Source: Cellulomonas sp. URHE0023 (lineage in GTDB: Bacteria; Actinomycetota; Actinomycetes; Actinomycetales; Cellulomonadaceae). Taken from it: 64,000 nucleotides of DNA. Positions 16,699 to 25,580 of the stretch are shown one piece after another. Under the pieces are notes generated by a model that had not been told where the DNA came from, made no database searches, and saw only the letters and a program-made list of their open reading frames with translations. A program made the position numbers and the translations under genes. Location: NCBI RefSeq assembly GCF_000688475.1, contig NZ_JIAN01000005.1:868001-932000 (forward strand), given 5' to 3'. Within the stretch, counting starts at the first letter, position 1. The number at the start of each line of letters is the position of its first letter.

Positions 16699-17820
16699 TC
16701 ATCGGCTCCCGCACCGGCCGCACGGTTCACGGCGACGCACGGCGTACGCGTAGGTGGCGAGCGCGAGCGCCGCTCCCCACAGGGGCCAGAGCATCTCCGG
16801 CAGCCAGGCGGCCACGTTGGCGTCGCCACCCGGGACCGCGTCGCCCAGCGTGCCGTCGAGCCAGAACCTGAGCAACATGAGCCCGGCCGAGGTCACCAGG
16901 AGCGAGACGACCGACGCCGGAACGATGGCGAGGGCCGGCGGGACGCGGCGGCCCCGCGCGCCCGGGATCCACCGCGGGAAGACCTCGCCCCAGCGCTGCA
17001 CGAGCCCGAGCGTCAGGACGGCACCGCCGATGCCGAGAGCGGCGAGGCCCGCGCCGAGGACAGCGATGTCGCTGATGTCGTCGAGCATCTGGCGGCTGAT
17101 GCCGAACGGGATGCCGAAGGCCCAGGCCAGCCGGGTCATGGCGTAGCCGACCGGTACGGCGACGGCGACGCCGACCGCCCAGCGCGCGTGCCGCACGGCC
17201 CACGCCGCGAACCCGCCCGTGCCGCGTCCGCACGCCGTGCACGGTGCGGCGAGGCGGACGTACTCACGCGCCGCGACGAGGAACGCGATGCCGCCGACCG
17301 TCGCCAGCGCCATGTGCACGACCGGCCACGGCCACACCTGCACACCGTCCGGCATGGTCCCGGCAACGGTCATGACCGCGATGATCGGCAGGTAGGCGAC
17401 CCAGGCGAGCAGGCGGTAGTCGGGAAGGACCAGCGCCAGGACCAGTCCGAGGGTCACGGCAACACCCGCGACGACCCGGCGGGCCGCCGCCGAACCGCCT
17501 CGTCTGCGCTGCACGAGCATGGCGACGACGACCGCGAGGCCGAGAGCCCCTGCCCCGGCGAGGGCGGCGGCACCGGCGGTGGGACCGGCCAGGTCCAGCA
17601 CGGAGAGGCCCGACGTCTCCCCGGCGCGCGGCACGGCCGGGTTGCCCCCGCTGCCGCGCAACCAGGCGATGCCCGCGACGAGCTCGCCCGCCGACCAGAG
17701 GGCCGCCACCGGCAGGGCCCACGCCGCCCACCGGCGGTCGGCCGGCACACGCGTCGACGGTGCGGCCGGGCCTGTGGCGAACGTGTCCTGCGATCCACGC
17801 AGGCCAGATGGTGCGGTCAT
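16699..17820 (-). CDS. Multi-pass integral membrane protein, unknown function
   Basis: 373 residues from ATG 17820, with AGGAGG 11 nt upstream. About nine to ten hydrophobic helices. Two small Cys clusters (APCTACGRG and the C-terminal EPCGRCGSR) could bind metal or form disulfides. It lies 132 bp downstream of the response regulator of the first two-component pair and on the same strand, so it may be a target or accessory membrane component of that pair. No family recognised. Confidence 0.75.
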   Translation of the reverse strand: MTAPSGLRGSQDTFATGPAAPSTRVPADRRWAAWALPVAALWSAGELVAGIAWLRGSGGNPAVPRAGETSGLSVLDLAGPTAGAAALAGAGALGLAVVVAMLVQRRRGGSAAARRVVAGVAVTLGLVLALVLPDYRLLAWVAYLPIIAVMTVAGTMPDGVQVWPWPVVHMALATVGGIAFLVAAREYVRLAAPCTACGRGTGGFAAWAVRHARWAVGVAVAVPVGYAMTRLAWAFGIPFGISRQMLDDISDIAVLGAGLAALGIGGAVLTLGLVQRWGEVFPRWIPGARGRRVPPALAIVPASVVSLLVTSAGLMLLRFWLDGTLGDAVPGGDANVAAWLPEMLWPLWGAALALATYAYAVRRREPCGRCGSR

Positions 17821-17952
17821 GGTCTCTGCCACCTCCTCGGACGCCACCCCTGGGCATCACCCAGCCAGGTTCGGCGGCGGCCACGGGTGCGGTCGTCGTC
17901 CTCGAGGGGACGGCACGTACGCCGCAAGGCTGACGAGCCAGGGCTCCTCGGC

Positions 17953-18609
17953 TCACTGGCCGGGGCGGACCAGTCCTGTCTCGTACGCCAGCACCGCGGC
18001 CTGGACGCGGTCGCGCAGCCCGAGCTTCGCGAGCACCCGACCCACGTGGGTCTTGACCGTGGCCTCCGACACGTACAGGCGGCGGGCGATCTCCGCGTTG
18101 CTCTCGCCGGTCGCGATCTCCACCAGGATCTCCCGCTCCCGCTCCGTGAGGCGTGCGAGCGGGTCGGGTCCGGTCCGCGGTCCCGGTAGGTCCCGGGCCA
18201 CGTGCGCGATCAGACGGCGTGTCGTCGTGGGAGCCAGGACCGCGTCACCGGCGTGCACCGTCCGGATCGCCGCGAGCACGTCCTCGGCCGAGGCATCCTT
18301 CAGCAGGAAGCCGCTCGCACCTGCCTTGAGCGCAGCGAACGCGTGCTCGTCGAGGTCGAACGTCGTCAGCACGAGCACCCGAGCCGCGTCACCGCGCTCG
18401 ACGAGGCGCCGCGTCGCCTCGACGCCGTCCATCCGAGGCATGCGCACATCCATCAGCACGACGTCGGCTGGTGTCGTCGCGAGCAGGTCGAGCGCCTCGA
18501 TGCCGTCCGCGGCCTGCCCGACGACACGCATGTCGTCCTCGGACTCGACGACCATGACGAGGCCCGTGCGGACCAGACGCTGGTCGTCGACGATCACCAC
18601 CCGGATCAT
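17953..18609 (-). CDS. NarL/LuxR-type response regulator (system 1)
   Basis: 218 residues. Receiver domain with acidic pair VIVDDQ, phosphorylation site Asp54 (VLMDVRMP), and the Thr and Lys residues of LTTF and GFLLKDAS. C-terminal LuxR HTH: LTEREREILVEIATGESNAEIARRL followed by SEATVKTHVGRVL. Its ATG overlaps the stop of the upstream sensor kinase gene in an ATGA, so the pair is coupled. Target genes unknown; the adjacent membrane protein is one candidate. Confidence 0.92.
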   Translation of the reverse strand: MIRVVIVDDQRLVRTGLVMVVESEDDMRVVGQAADGIEALDLLATTPADVVLMDVRMPRMDGVEATRRLVERGDAARVLVLTTFDLDEHAFAALKAGASGFLLKDASAEDVLAAIRTVHAGDAVLAPTTTRRLIAHVARDLPGPRTGPDPLARLTEREREILVEIATGESNAEIARRLYVSEATVKTHVGRVLAKLGLRDRVQAAVLAYETGLVRPGQ

Positions 18610-19880
18610 CGGTTCCCCCCGTCGAGGCCCCGCAACGGTAGGTCTGCCACGACCGCGAACCCCCGGTCACACGGTCCGGCGACCAGCGTTCCCCCTGCGA
18701 GCTCGACGCGCTCGCGCATACCGGGTAGTCCGTGCCCTCCACGTCGGACGTCGACCGCCGCACGTCCCCGGCCACCGTCGTCCACGACTTCAACGCGCAC
18801 CGCACCGTCGGCCCAGGTGAGCTCGACCCGGGCGCGCGCCTCCTGCCCGGCGTGCTTGACCACGTTGGTGAGCGACTCCTGGACCACGCGGTACACCGCG
18901 AGCGCCGTCGCGCGCTCGACAGCACCGGGTGTCCCGTTCTGCTCGAGGGTCACGTCGACCCCGCTCTGGCGCAGCCGGTCGACCAGCGTCGGCACGTCGT
19001 CCACCGTGGGCTGCGGGGCTGCTGGAGCCGACACGTCGCGGGGGCGCAGAGCGTCGACGAGGCTGCGCATGTCACCGAGCGCCTGGCGGCCGGTGTCCGC
19101 GACCACCGCGAGCGTCTCGACCGCTGCCGCGGGATCGCGCCGCGCGGCCATCCGCCCGCCTTCGGCCTGGCGAACGATGACGGCGAGGGAGTGCGCCACC
19201 ACATCGTGCATCTCCCTGGCCATGCGCTCACGCTCGCTCGCGACCGCGCGGTCCGCCGCCGCGGCACGGTCCGACTCGGCGCGCAACGCGCGTTCCCGCA
19301 GCGCGTCCACGTCCGCATCGCGCATCGCGCGGAACCGTCCGAGACCCCACGCCGCCAGCACGATCGCGACGAGAGCCGCGGGGAGAAGCAGCCGCCACGG
19401 CGCCGTCGGCACCGCCCCGCCCACCCACTGCTCGGGCTGCCAGAGCCGTGCGGTGGCGAGCGCACCGCCGACGAGCCCGGAGCCGAGCGCCAGCTCGGGC
19501 CACGGGCGCCGGGTCCGTGAGGCGATCGAGTAGAGCAGGACCGTGTAGGTGAGTGCGGAGGGCAGGAGCACGGGCGGCACGCGCTGCGCAGCCGCTGCAC
19601 CCGAGTCGCCGCCCGGCAGGTCGGGCATGGCGATCAGCACGAGCATCGCGGCGCAGGCTGCCGCGTAGGCGGACCTGGGCCAGGTCCGCCTGGCCGCGAC
19701 CGAGCTGTGCAGGACGAGGATGGCGGCCGTGACGGCCGCGGCGGTGACGGCCGGCGCAGCGGCGGCGTAGGCGAGCGACGTCGGGCCGAGGACGAGGGCC
19801 AGGGCCACCGCGAGCAGGACGTCAGGCACCCACGGGCGTGCGCGTGCCCACGAGTCCCAGCGGTTCGTCAGACCGGCCAC
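18606..19880 (-). CDS. Sensor histidine kinase, HisKA_3 type (system 1)
   Basis: 424 residues from GTG 19880; the exact start is not certain because the ribosome binding site is weak. Several N-terminal membrane helices form the sensor, then the H-box EMHDVVAHSLAVIVRQAEGG (phospho-accepting His), the N-box QESLTNVVKHA and the ATP lid region GGHGLPGMRERVELAGG. This is the compact NarL-family kinase type with little extracellular domain, as in LiaS/DesK-like sensors of membrane state. Overlaps the response regulator start by 4 nt. Confidence 0.9.
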   Translation of the reverse strand: MAGLTNRWDSWARARPWVPDVLLAVALALVLGPTSLAYAAAAPAVTAAAVTAAILVLHSSVAARRTWPRSAYAAACAAMLVLIAMPDLPGGDSGAAAAQRVPPVLLPSALTYTVLLYSIASRTRRPWPELALGSGLVGGALATARLWQPEQWVGGAVPTAPWRLLLPAALVAIVLAAWGLGRFRAMRDADVDALRERALRAESDRAAAADRAVASERERMAREMHDVVAHSLAVIVRQAEGGRMAARRDPAAAVETLAVVADTGRQALGDMRSLVDALRPRDVSAPAAPQPTVDDVPTLVDRLRQSGVDVTLEQNGTPGAVERATALAVYRVVQESLTNVVKHAGQEARARVELTWADGAVRVEVVDDGGRGRAAVDVRRGGHGLPGMRERVELAGGTLVAGPCDRGFAVVADLPLRGLDGGNR

Positions 19881-20009
19881 CCGCCCGATCGTAGGGGCGT
19901 CCGCATCTCCACCCGTCACCCTGCAGGATGACGTGCGTACGCCGCCGGAGCTGACGTGAGCCTTTGAAGAAAGGTCCGGGCCCGGCATCGGCGGCCTGGG
20001 CAGAACGAC

Positions 20010-20045
20010 GAACAGCCTCGCCCTCGGAAGGGGGCGAGGCTGTTC
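20010..20045 (-). terminator. Strong hairpin terminator for the small secreted protein unit
   Basis: Arms GAACAGCCTCGCCC (20010-20023) and its exact complement at 20032-20045 give a 14-bp perfect stem with an 8-nt loop. It sits 14 nt beyond the stop of the 81-residue gene on the minus strand, and on that strand a T-containing stretch follows. The sensor kinase gene downstream is thus insulated. Confidence 0.75.
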
Positions 20046-20058
20046 GATCGACGCGGGG

Positions 20059-20304
20059 CTAGACCTTGATCCTCTCCGCCTGGAGCACGTATGCGCTGCC
20101 GGCGAACGGCGCAATGCAGTCGGTCTTGATGTGCCAGAGGCTCTGGCGAAGCTCGATCGCGACGCTCTTGCACAGAGCGCGGTTCGAGTACGACTGACTG
20201 AAGAGCTCGAGGCTAGATGCCTGCGCGGCGCCCGCGCTGGCAACCCCGATGCCGCTCGCCAGAAGGACCGGCAGCGCGGCAGTGGCAAAGATCTTGAGCT
20301 TCAA
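20059..20304 (-). CDS. Small secreted protein (81 residues)
   Basis: ATG 20304 preceded by GGAGGACAAGACG. A clear signal peptide, MKLKIFATAALPVLLASGIG, ends near ASAGAAQA. The predicted mature chain is about 50 residues, with two cysteines (RALCKSV and KTDCIAP) that could pair. No family recognised. It lies 93 bp downstream of another tiny exported protein on the same strand and ahead of a strong terminator, so the two may form one transcription unit. Codon use is less GC-extreme than neighbours. Confidence 0.72.
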   Translation of the reverse strand: MKLKIFATAALPVLLASGIGVASAGAAQASSLELFSQSYSNRALCKSVAIELRQSLWHIKTDCIAPFAGSAYVLQAERIKV

Positions 20305-20397
20305 CGTCTTGTCCTCCGATGGGGGCGTGCGTGGTGGGACATTGCCGACGTACGTGACACACGCGTGGACGCGGACGCAGGCCCTCGTCCACGGGCG

Positions 20398-20547
20398 TCA
20401 CTGGGCAGCGGGATGAACGTGCTGTGCCGACACGACGGTGCCGGTCGAGGAAGACGCGTGAGCTACCAATGCGCTGCTTGCCGAGGCAGCTCCAACAACG
20501 AGCGCGGCGGCCACAGCGCCGACGGCGAACAGGTTCTTGGTGTGCAT
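20398..20547 (-). CDS. Tiny exported protein (49 residues)
   Basis: ATG 20547 is preceded by GGGGAG seven bases upstream and the frame ends at TGA 20398. Signal-peptide-like start MHTKNLFAVGAVAAALVVGA with a likely cleavage around VAHA-SS, leaving a mature peptide of only about 19 residues (after VAHAS: SSTGTVVSAQHVHPAAQ). Both this and the next gene end their signal region in an Ala-Ser-Ser motif. It is short, so coding status rests on the ribosome binding site, the signal peptide and the neighbour. Function unknown. Confidence 0.6.
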   Translation of the reverse strand: MHTKNLFAVGAVAAALVVGAASASSALVAHASSSTGTVVSAQHVHPAAQ

Positions 20548-20747
20548 ATCCACTCCCCTGGGTTGTGCCAACACTCGCGATCCGGCGAGTCATCGTGGAC
20601 ATTACTACATTAAATTCCATGTTGACTCCCCTCGTGACCGGATCGAGACCGGCCTGACCTTGGGGGACGGCACGGCGGAGCCAGACACCGCACTCGAGCG
20701 CGTCATCTCGTCCGGTGCGCTTCGGGTGATGTGGTTACGGTGCAGAG

Positions 20748-21572
20748 ATGAAGCGCACGTTGCGGACGGCGCGGTCCGCCGTCCTGGCCCTGGTTGCCGC
20801 GACCGCCCTCGTCGGCTCCGTCGCAACCGCGGCGCCTGCCGCCCCCTCCCGCGTCGTCTACGACGCCCTCGGTGACTCGTACGCCTCGGGGTACGGCGTT
20901 CCGCCCTACGCCGACTGTGGCCGCTCGCAGAGCGCCTACGCCGTGCAGCTCGACGGGCGCCAGCGACTTCGACTCGACGACTTCGTCGCCTGCGCCGGCG
21001 CCACCACGAGCTCGCTGGTGACTGGCGGTCAGCTCACGGCGCTCGACGCCGACACCGACCTGGTGACGTTGACCATCGGCGGCAACGACATCGGATGGTC
21101 GGGTGCAGTGACGGCCTGCCTCGGCGACACCGACGCCCAGTGCTCGGGCGCGGTCGCCATCGTCGACGGCCGGATCACGAGCGAGCTGCCGGCCCTGCTC
21201 GACGCGGTCTACGCCAAGGTCGCCGAGGCAGCCCCGAACGCCCACGTCGTCGTGACCGGCTACCCGCGGCTCTTCTCGCCGGAGTACGGCGCCTATCTCG
21301 CTGCCTCGTCGGCTGAGCTCGGCGCCCTCAACGCCGCCGCGGACACGCTCGACGCCGTGATCGCTGCCGCGGCCACCCGTGCCGACTTCCAGTACGTCGA
21401 CGTTCGCAAGCGTTTCGACGGTCACGGCGCCAACTCGCCGGATGCGTGGATCCTGGGGCCGACCGACCCTGGTGCGTTCCACCCGACGGTCGAGGGCTAC
21501 AAGGCCTACACGGCGGCCGTGAACTCGGCCCTGGGTCCGGTCAAGCCGGGCTGCGGCGGACACCACCGCTGA
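20748..21572 (+). CDS. Secreted SGNH/GDSL hydrolase
   Basis: 274 residues. Signal peptide to about residue 32 (SAVLALVAATALVGSVATAAPAA in pieces). SGNH blocks: ALGDSYASGYG with the nucleophile Ser44, the Gly of block II in VACAGATTSSL, GGNDIGW for Asn, and FHPTVEGY with the catalytic Asp/His pair region. Cysteines DCGRS, VACAG, TACLG and AQCSG suggest disulfides, as in Streptomyces-type secreted lipases/esterases. Probably an extracellular ester hydrolase. Convergent with the GGDEF gene, with an 8-bp gap. Confidence 0.9.
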   Translation: MKRTLRTARSAVLALVAATALVGSVATAAPAAPSRVVYDALGDSYASGYGVPPYADCGRSQSAYAVQLDGRQRLRLDDFVACAGATTSSLVTGGQLTALDADTDLVTLTIGGNDIGWSGAVTACLGDTDAQCSGAVAIVDGRITSELPALLDAVYAKVAEAAPNAHVVVTGYPRLFSPEYGAYLAASSAELGALNAAADTLDAVIAAAATRADFQYVDVRKRFDGHGANSPDAWILGPTDPGAFHPTVEGYKAYTAAVNSALGPVKPGCGGHHR

Positions 21573-21580
21573 GGCGGGGA

Positions 21581-23257
21581 TCAGACGTCGGCGACGACGA
21601 TCTGGTCCCGGCCCGCGTCCTTGGCGGCGAGCAGCGCGAGGTCGGCGACGTGCAGCGGGTGGTCGCCGGCAACGAGAGGGCCCACGCCCACTGAGACGGT
21701 CACCGCGAGGCCCGGGGCGAGCTCACCCCACGCGCGGCGTCGGACGAACTCGTTGACGCGCCGGGCGACCGCCTGCGCGGCCACCGCTCCGTCGCTGGGC
21801 AGGATGACGAACTCGTCCCCGCCGTAGCGCGCGACGACGTCGCTGCTGCGCGAGGCAGCCCGCAGGATCTCCGCGATCGTCTGCAGGACCAGGTCTCCGA
21901 CGGAGTGCGACAGGTTGTCGTTGATGGCTTTGAAGTTGTCGACGTCGATGAACACGGCCCAGGCGCCGTCCGGGGCCGAGGCGAACGCCGCCGGCAGGAC
22001 GCTGCGGTTGGCGAGCTGGGTCAACGGGTCCTGCCCGGCCGCACGACCGGCGCGGTCGGTCTCTGACGCCAGGCGGCGAAGGTCGTGCCGGTCTCGCAGG
22101 GCGGAGTAGCGCGCGTCCCGTTCGGCCCACGCTCGTCCGAGCGCTGCCCGGGCGGTCTGTCGCCACAGGTCCATCGCGGGGTGCGGTCCGTGCTCGGCGA
22201 GCATGACGTCGGCCAGCTCGGCGCGGGCTGCGGCCGCCCACACCTCCCGGCTCGTGCTGCTCGTCGCCTCGAGAAGGGCGTGCAGCAGCTCGGTCGCTGC
22301 CGCGTAGTTCTTCTCTGCGCCGTGGGCGCGGGCCAGGACGAGGTGCAGCAGGTGCGTCTCGAGGAGCTCCGGGCGCGCCGAGAAGCGTTCAGCCGCAGCG
22401 CGGGCGCGGCTGAACGCCAGCTCCGACTCGCCCAGGTGCAGCAGCGCGTACGCCTCGATGACGTCGGCGCGGGCCTCCATCGACGGCTGCGCCGTCTGCC
22501 GCGCCAGCCGCCGCACCAACGTCGCCCGGCTCGCGGTCCGCACCAGGTGGGCCGCGGCCTCGTCGGGCCGCCCCTGGGTGAGCAGGGCGGTCGCCCAGTG
22601 CGCGCTGAGCACCGCTTGCTCCTGCGCGACGTAGATCAGCAGCTCGGCATCGTGGTCCTGGGTGATCGCCGCGAAGGCGGCCTCCGCCTGCTCGACCAGG
22701 TGTGCCGACCGCATCGCGATGGCGACGGCCATGCTGGCGGACAGGTGGCCGTAGGTGTCGGTCGGGATGTCCTGCAGCAGCCAGTCCGCCTCGGCCATCG
22801 TCGCGATCGACACGCTGTGCTCGCCGAGGTGGTTGCTGCCCTCGGCCACCGCGCCGAGCGCCTTGGCACGCCACACCGGAGCCGGTTCGTCGCCCAGCCT
22901 CGCGAGGAGGTCCTGAGCGGTCTCGACGGCCGCCCGGTGCTCACCGAGCTCCAGCAGGGCGCACGCCTGGCCGTAGAGCAGGTACAGCGAGGTGGCCCGG
23001 TCGCCGATGGCGTCCGTGACGCACACCCACTGGCGGCACCGGGCCACGGTCCGGATGGAGAAGCCGTCGATGTAGCTCTGGTGCGCCACCACAGCCAGGT
23101 GGTGCAACGGGCCGAACTCGGACACCAGGACCAGCTCACGCGACACCGCGGGTCGGCTGGTCGCTTCGGCTACGGGCAGCGCGAGCACGGCGGGCGGACG
23201 CGGGCTCGAGTTCGGGTTCGGGGAGGCCTGGTAGGGCTCCGCATCGGCGAGCAGCAC
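21581..23257 (-). CDS. TPR-like/GGDEF diguanylate cyclase (paralogue A)
   Basis: 558 residues from GTG 23257, chosen by alignment with the paralogue at 44930-46591 and a GGGGGAGG just upstream. Residues about 50-370 are helical TPR-like repeats rich in Ala and Leu (HLGEHSVSIATMAEADWLLQ and similar). The GGDEF domain is at the C-terminus, with intact GGDEF at 479-483 and an RSSD inhibitory I-site at 470-473, so it should make c-di-GMP with product inhibition. No membrane segment. The TPR region probably binds a partner protein. Upstream is a conserved promoter-like block. Confidence 0.9.
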   Translation of the reverse strand: MLLADAEPYQASPNPNSSPRPPAVLALPVAEATSRPAVSRELVLVSEFGPLHHLAVVAHQSYIDGFSIRTVARCRQWVCVTDAIGDRATSLYLLYGQACALLELGEHRAAVETAQDLLARLGDEPAPVWRAKALGAVAEGSNHLGEHSVSIATMAEADWLLQDIPTDTYGHLSASMAVAIAMRSAHLVEQAEAAFAAITQDHDAELLIYVAQEQAVLSAHWATALLTQGRPDEAAAHLVRTASRATLVRRLARQTAQPSMEARADVIEAYALLHLGESELAFSRARAAAERFSARPELLETHLLHLVLARAHGAEKNYAAATELLHALLEATSSTSREVWAAAARAELADVMLAEHGPHPAMDLWRQTARAALGRAWAERDARYSALRDRHDLRRLASETDRAGRAAGQDPLTQLANRSVLPAAFASAPDGAWAVFIDVDNFKAINDNLSHSVGDLVLQTIAEILRAASRSSDVVARYGGDEFVILPSDGAVAAQAVARRVNEFVRRRAWGELAPGLAVTVSVGVGPLVAGDHPLHVADLALLAAKDAGRDQIVVADV

Positions 23258-23313
23258 GAGCCTCCCCCGGAGACGATCGAGACGGACGGCGCGTCGGCCG
23301 ACACCCCACCGAC

Positions 23314-23349
23314 CCATCGGGTGCTCGGCCCGACTTTCCAGCGTTCTCC
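23314..23349 (-). promoter_or_regulatory. Conserved sigma-28-like promoter block (copy A)
   Basis: Reading the minus strand, TGGAAAGT, 11 nt, CCCGATGG. The 36-nt block matches the one upstream of the paralogous GGDEF gene at 30 of 36 positions and ends about 57 nt before the start codon, against 59 nt there. The second half resembles the GCCGATAA minus-10 of sigma-28/WhiG promoters; the minus-35 half is a weak match. Confidence 0.55.
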
Positions 23350-23445
23350 GACATGCTGTCCCGGGCCGAGCAGAAGGTCCCTGGTCAGCTCGGCCTCGGC
23401 GACCGACGTCGCACGGACAACCAGCGAGCGGTGGAGCGGACCTGC

Positions 23446-24117
23446 TCAGCGGCTGCCTGCGAGGCCGCACTCGTACGCGATGATCACCGCCTGCACCCGG
23501 TCGCGGGCCCCGAGCTTGGCGAACAGGTTGCCCACGTGCGTCTTGACCGTGGCCTCGGAGACCACCAGCTCGGCCGCGATCTCGAGGTTCGACGCGCCCT
23601 CGGCGATGAGGTGCAGGACGTCGAGCTCACGCCGCGTCAGCCCGCTCAGACGCGGGTCCTGTCCTTCGCGGGGCAGGGCGTCACCCGCAGCCGGCAGGTG
23701 GGGCGCGAACAGGTCGAGCATGCGGCGCAGCACGCGCGGGGCGACGACCGCGGTGCCCGCGGCGACCGTGCGGATCGCGTCGACGAGCTCGTCCGGGCGT
23801 GCCGACTTCAACAGGAAGCCGGAGGCGCCGGCGCGCAGGGCCGCGAACGCGAGATCGTCGACGTCGAACGTCGTGAGCACCAGCACGCGGGACCCGGGGT
23901 GGTGCGCGACGATGCGCCGGGTCGCCTCGATGCCGTCCATCCCGGGCATCCGGATGTCCATGACCACCACGTCGGGCTGGATCGCTGCCACCTGGTCGAG
24001 CGCCACCCTGCCGTCGGCAGCCTCGCCGACCACCTCGAGGTCCGGCTCGGACTCGATGACGAGCCGGAACCCGCTCCGCAGCAGGGCCTGGTCGTCGACG
24101 AGGAGCACCGTCGTCAT
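23446..24117 (-). CDS. NarL/LuxR-type response regulator (system 2)
   Basis: 223 residues from ATG 24117, overlapping the kinase stop in an ATGA. Receiver with LLVDDQ, phospho-acceptor Asp54 (VVMDIRMP), LTTF and GFLLKSA. LuxR HTH: LTRRELDVLHLIAEGASNLEIAAEL then SEATVKTHVGNLF. Last gene of a five-gene operon with an ABC exporter, so the likely output is control of that exporter's own promoter. Confidence 0.92.
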   Translation of the reverse strand: MTTVLLVDDQALLRSGFRLVIESEPDLEVVGEAADGRVALDQVAAIQPDVVVMDIRMPGMDGIEATRRIVAHHPGSRVLVLTTFDVDDLAFAALRAGASGFLLKSARPDELVDAIRTVAAGTAVVAPRVLRRMLDLFAPHLPAAGDALPREGQDPRLSGLTRRELDVLHLIAEGASNLEIAAELVVSEATVKTHVGNLFAKLGARDRVQAVIIAYECGLAGSR

Positions 24118-25580
24118 CGTGCCTCTCCCCCGTCGTCGGACCACGGCAGGACCGCGTGCACACGCCAGCCACCACCCGACACGGGCCCGGCCTCGACGCG
24201 GCCGCCGAGCAGAGCCGCTCGTTCGCGCATCCCGACGATGCCACGGCCCGTGCCGCCGCCGCTGCCGGCACGTGTGCCGCCCGCGTCCACGACGTCGACC
24301 TCCACGGCCGTCGGGGTGCGCCGCACCGAGACCTCGACGGAGGGCGCACCCGGCGCATGGCGCAGGACGTTGGTCAGGGCCTCTCCGAGGATGCGCAGCA
24401 CCGCCAGACGCACCGCCGTGTCCTGGGGGAGCGCAGTGTCCAGGCCGGTGGCGGTCACGGGGATGCCGGTGACAGCGAACCTCTCCACGACGGTGGGCAG
24501 GTCGACCTCCGTGGGCTCCGTGCCGTCACCGCCCGCCGGCCCCAGCGCACCGAGGACTCGCTGCATGTCGGCCAGCGCGGAACGCCCGGTGCCCGCGACC
24601 TGGCGCACCGCTTCCCGGGAGCGGTCCGGTGCGCGCTCGAACGCGGCGTCGGCGCCGTCGGCCAGCGCGACCATCACGGAGAGGCTGTGGGCGACCACAT
24701 CGTGCATCTCACGAGCGATGTGGGCACGCTCCGCCGCACGCGCCATCGCGGCGCTGTGATCCCGTTCCCGCGCCAACGAGCGGTAGCGCTCGACGAGGTC
24801 CGCCGCGTGCAGGCGACGCGCGCGCGCGGCGGAGCCGAAGGCGACGCCCAGGAGCAGGAGCACGAGCAGCAGCAGCACGGAGCCCATGCGTCGCCCAGGC
24901 GAGAACAGCGGCTCCTGCAGGTCCTGCCCGAACTCCGAGGGGCTCAGCAAGGAGGCGCCAGACCAGAGGATGATCTCGATGATCCCCAGGTCCTGCCACC
25001 GCCACAGCGCGACGGTGACCACGGTGAACACGCCGCCGAACGCGGCCCAGGCAGCCGTGGCGCCGCGCTCCGCCGCGACGCTGTAGAGGGCGCACGCGAG
25101 GCACGCGCCGAGGACTCCGAGCACGCCGGCGGCCAGCAGCGACGCGAGGGCCGCGACGGTCAGCAGCACCGTGACGGTGATCGGCCGAGTGCGCCGCAGG
25201 AGCAGGAGCCCCGCACCCACCGCCGTTCCGACCAACCAGGCCGTGGTGACCGACTGCACGATCCCGGCGTCCGGCGGGTACAGCCCGAGGGCCACGGCAC
25301 CCGACGCCGTCTCCTGCACGAACATCGCGCCGACGAGGCCGACCACGACGATGGCCCCCGCGACGGCGACGTCCTGGACCCACGGTCGGGCGGTGACGAG
25401 GCGGGCGACGGGGCTGGCGCCGCGGACCTGCTCCTCGGTGAGCGGCTCGTCGTCGGTGCGCACTGCCCGCACGACCGCGCGTCGGATCACCACGGGCCCA
25501 CTCTCCCATCCGGAGCCGTCGGCGCGGCCGCCCTCCCGGGGCGTCGTCACCGGGGACCCGTTCCCGTCAGCGGACGTCAT
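24114..25580 (-). CDS. Sensor histidine kinase, HisKA_3 type (system 2)
   Basis: 488 residues from ATG 25580, overlapping the end of the permease gene by 14 nt. An N-terminal cytoplasmic tail of about 75 residues is followed by several membrane helices and a long hydrophobic run (GSVLLLLVLLLLGVAFG) before the kinase. H-box EMHDVVAHSLSVMVALADGA and N-box GEALTNVLRHA, with lid region GRGIVGMRERAALLGG. It sits between an ABC exporter and its response regulator, the arrangement of systems that sense transport or cell-envelope stress. Confidence 0.9.
   Translation of the reverse strand: MTSADGNGSPVTTPREGGRADGSGWESGPVVIRRAVVRAVRTDDEPLTEEQVRGASPVARLVTARPWVQDVAVAGAIVVVGLVGAMFVQETASGAVALGLYPPDAGIVQSVTTAWLVGTAVGAGLLLLRRTRPITVTVLLTVAALASLLAAGVLGVLGACLACALYSVAAERGATAAWAAFGGVFTVVTVALWRWQDLGIIEIILWSGASLLSPSEFGQDLQEPLFSPGRRMGSVLLLLVLLLLGVAFGSAARARRLHAADLVERYRSLARERDHSAAMARAAERAHIAREMHDVVAHSLSVMVALADGADAAFERAPDRSREAVRQVAGTGRSALADMQRVLGALGPAGGDGTEPTEVDLPTVVERFAVTGIPVTATGLDTALPQDTAVRLAVLRILGEALTNVLRHAPGAPSVEVSVRRTPTAVEVDVVDAGGTRAGSGGGTGRGIVGMRERAALLGGRVEAGPVSGGGWRVHAVLPWSDDGGEAR

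Noticed and set aside
22085..24472. 795-residue plus-strand open frame
   Set aside because: It runs antisense to the TPR/GGDEF gene and the system 2 regulator; composition is Arg/Gly-rich with no domain. Long antisense frames are normal in this GC range.
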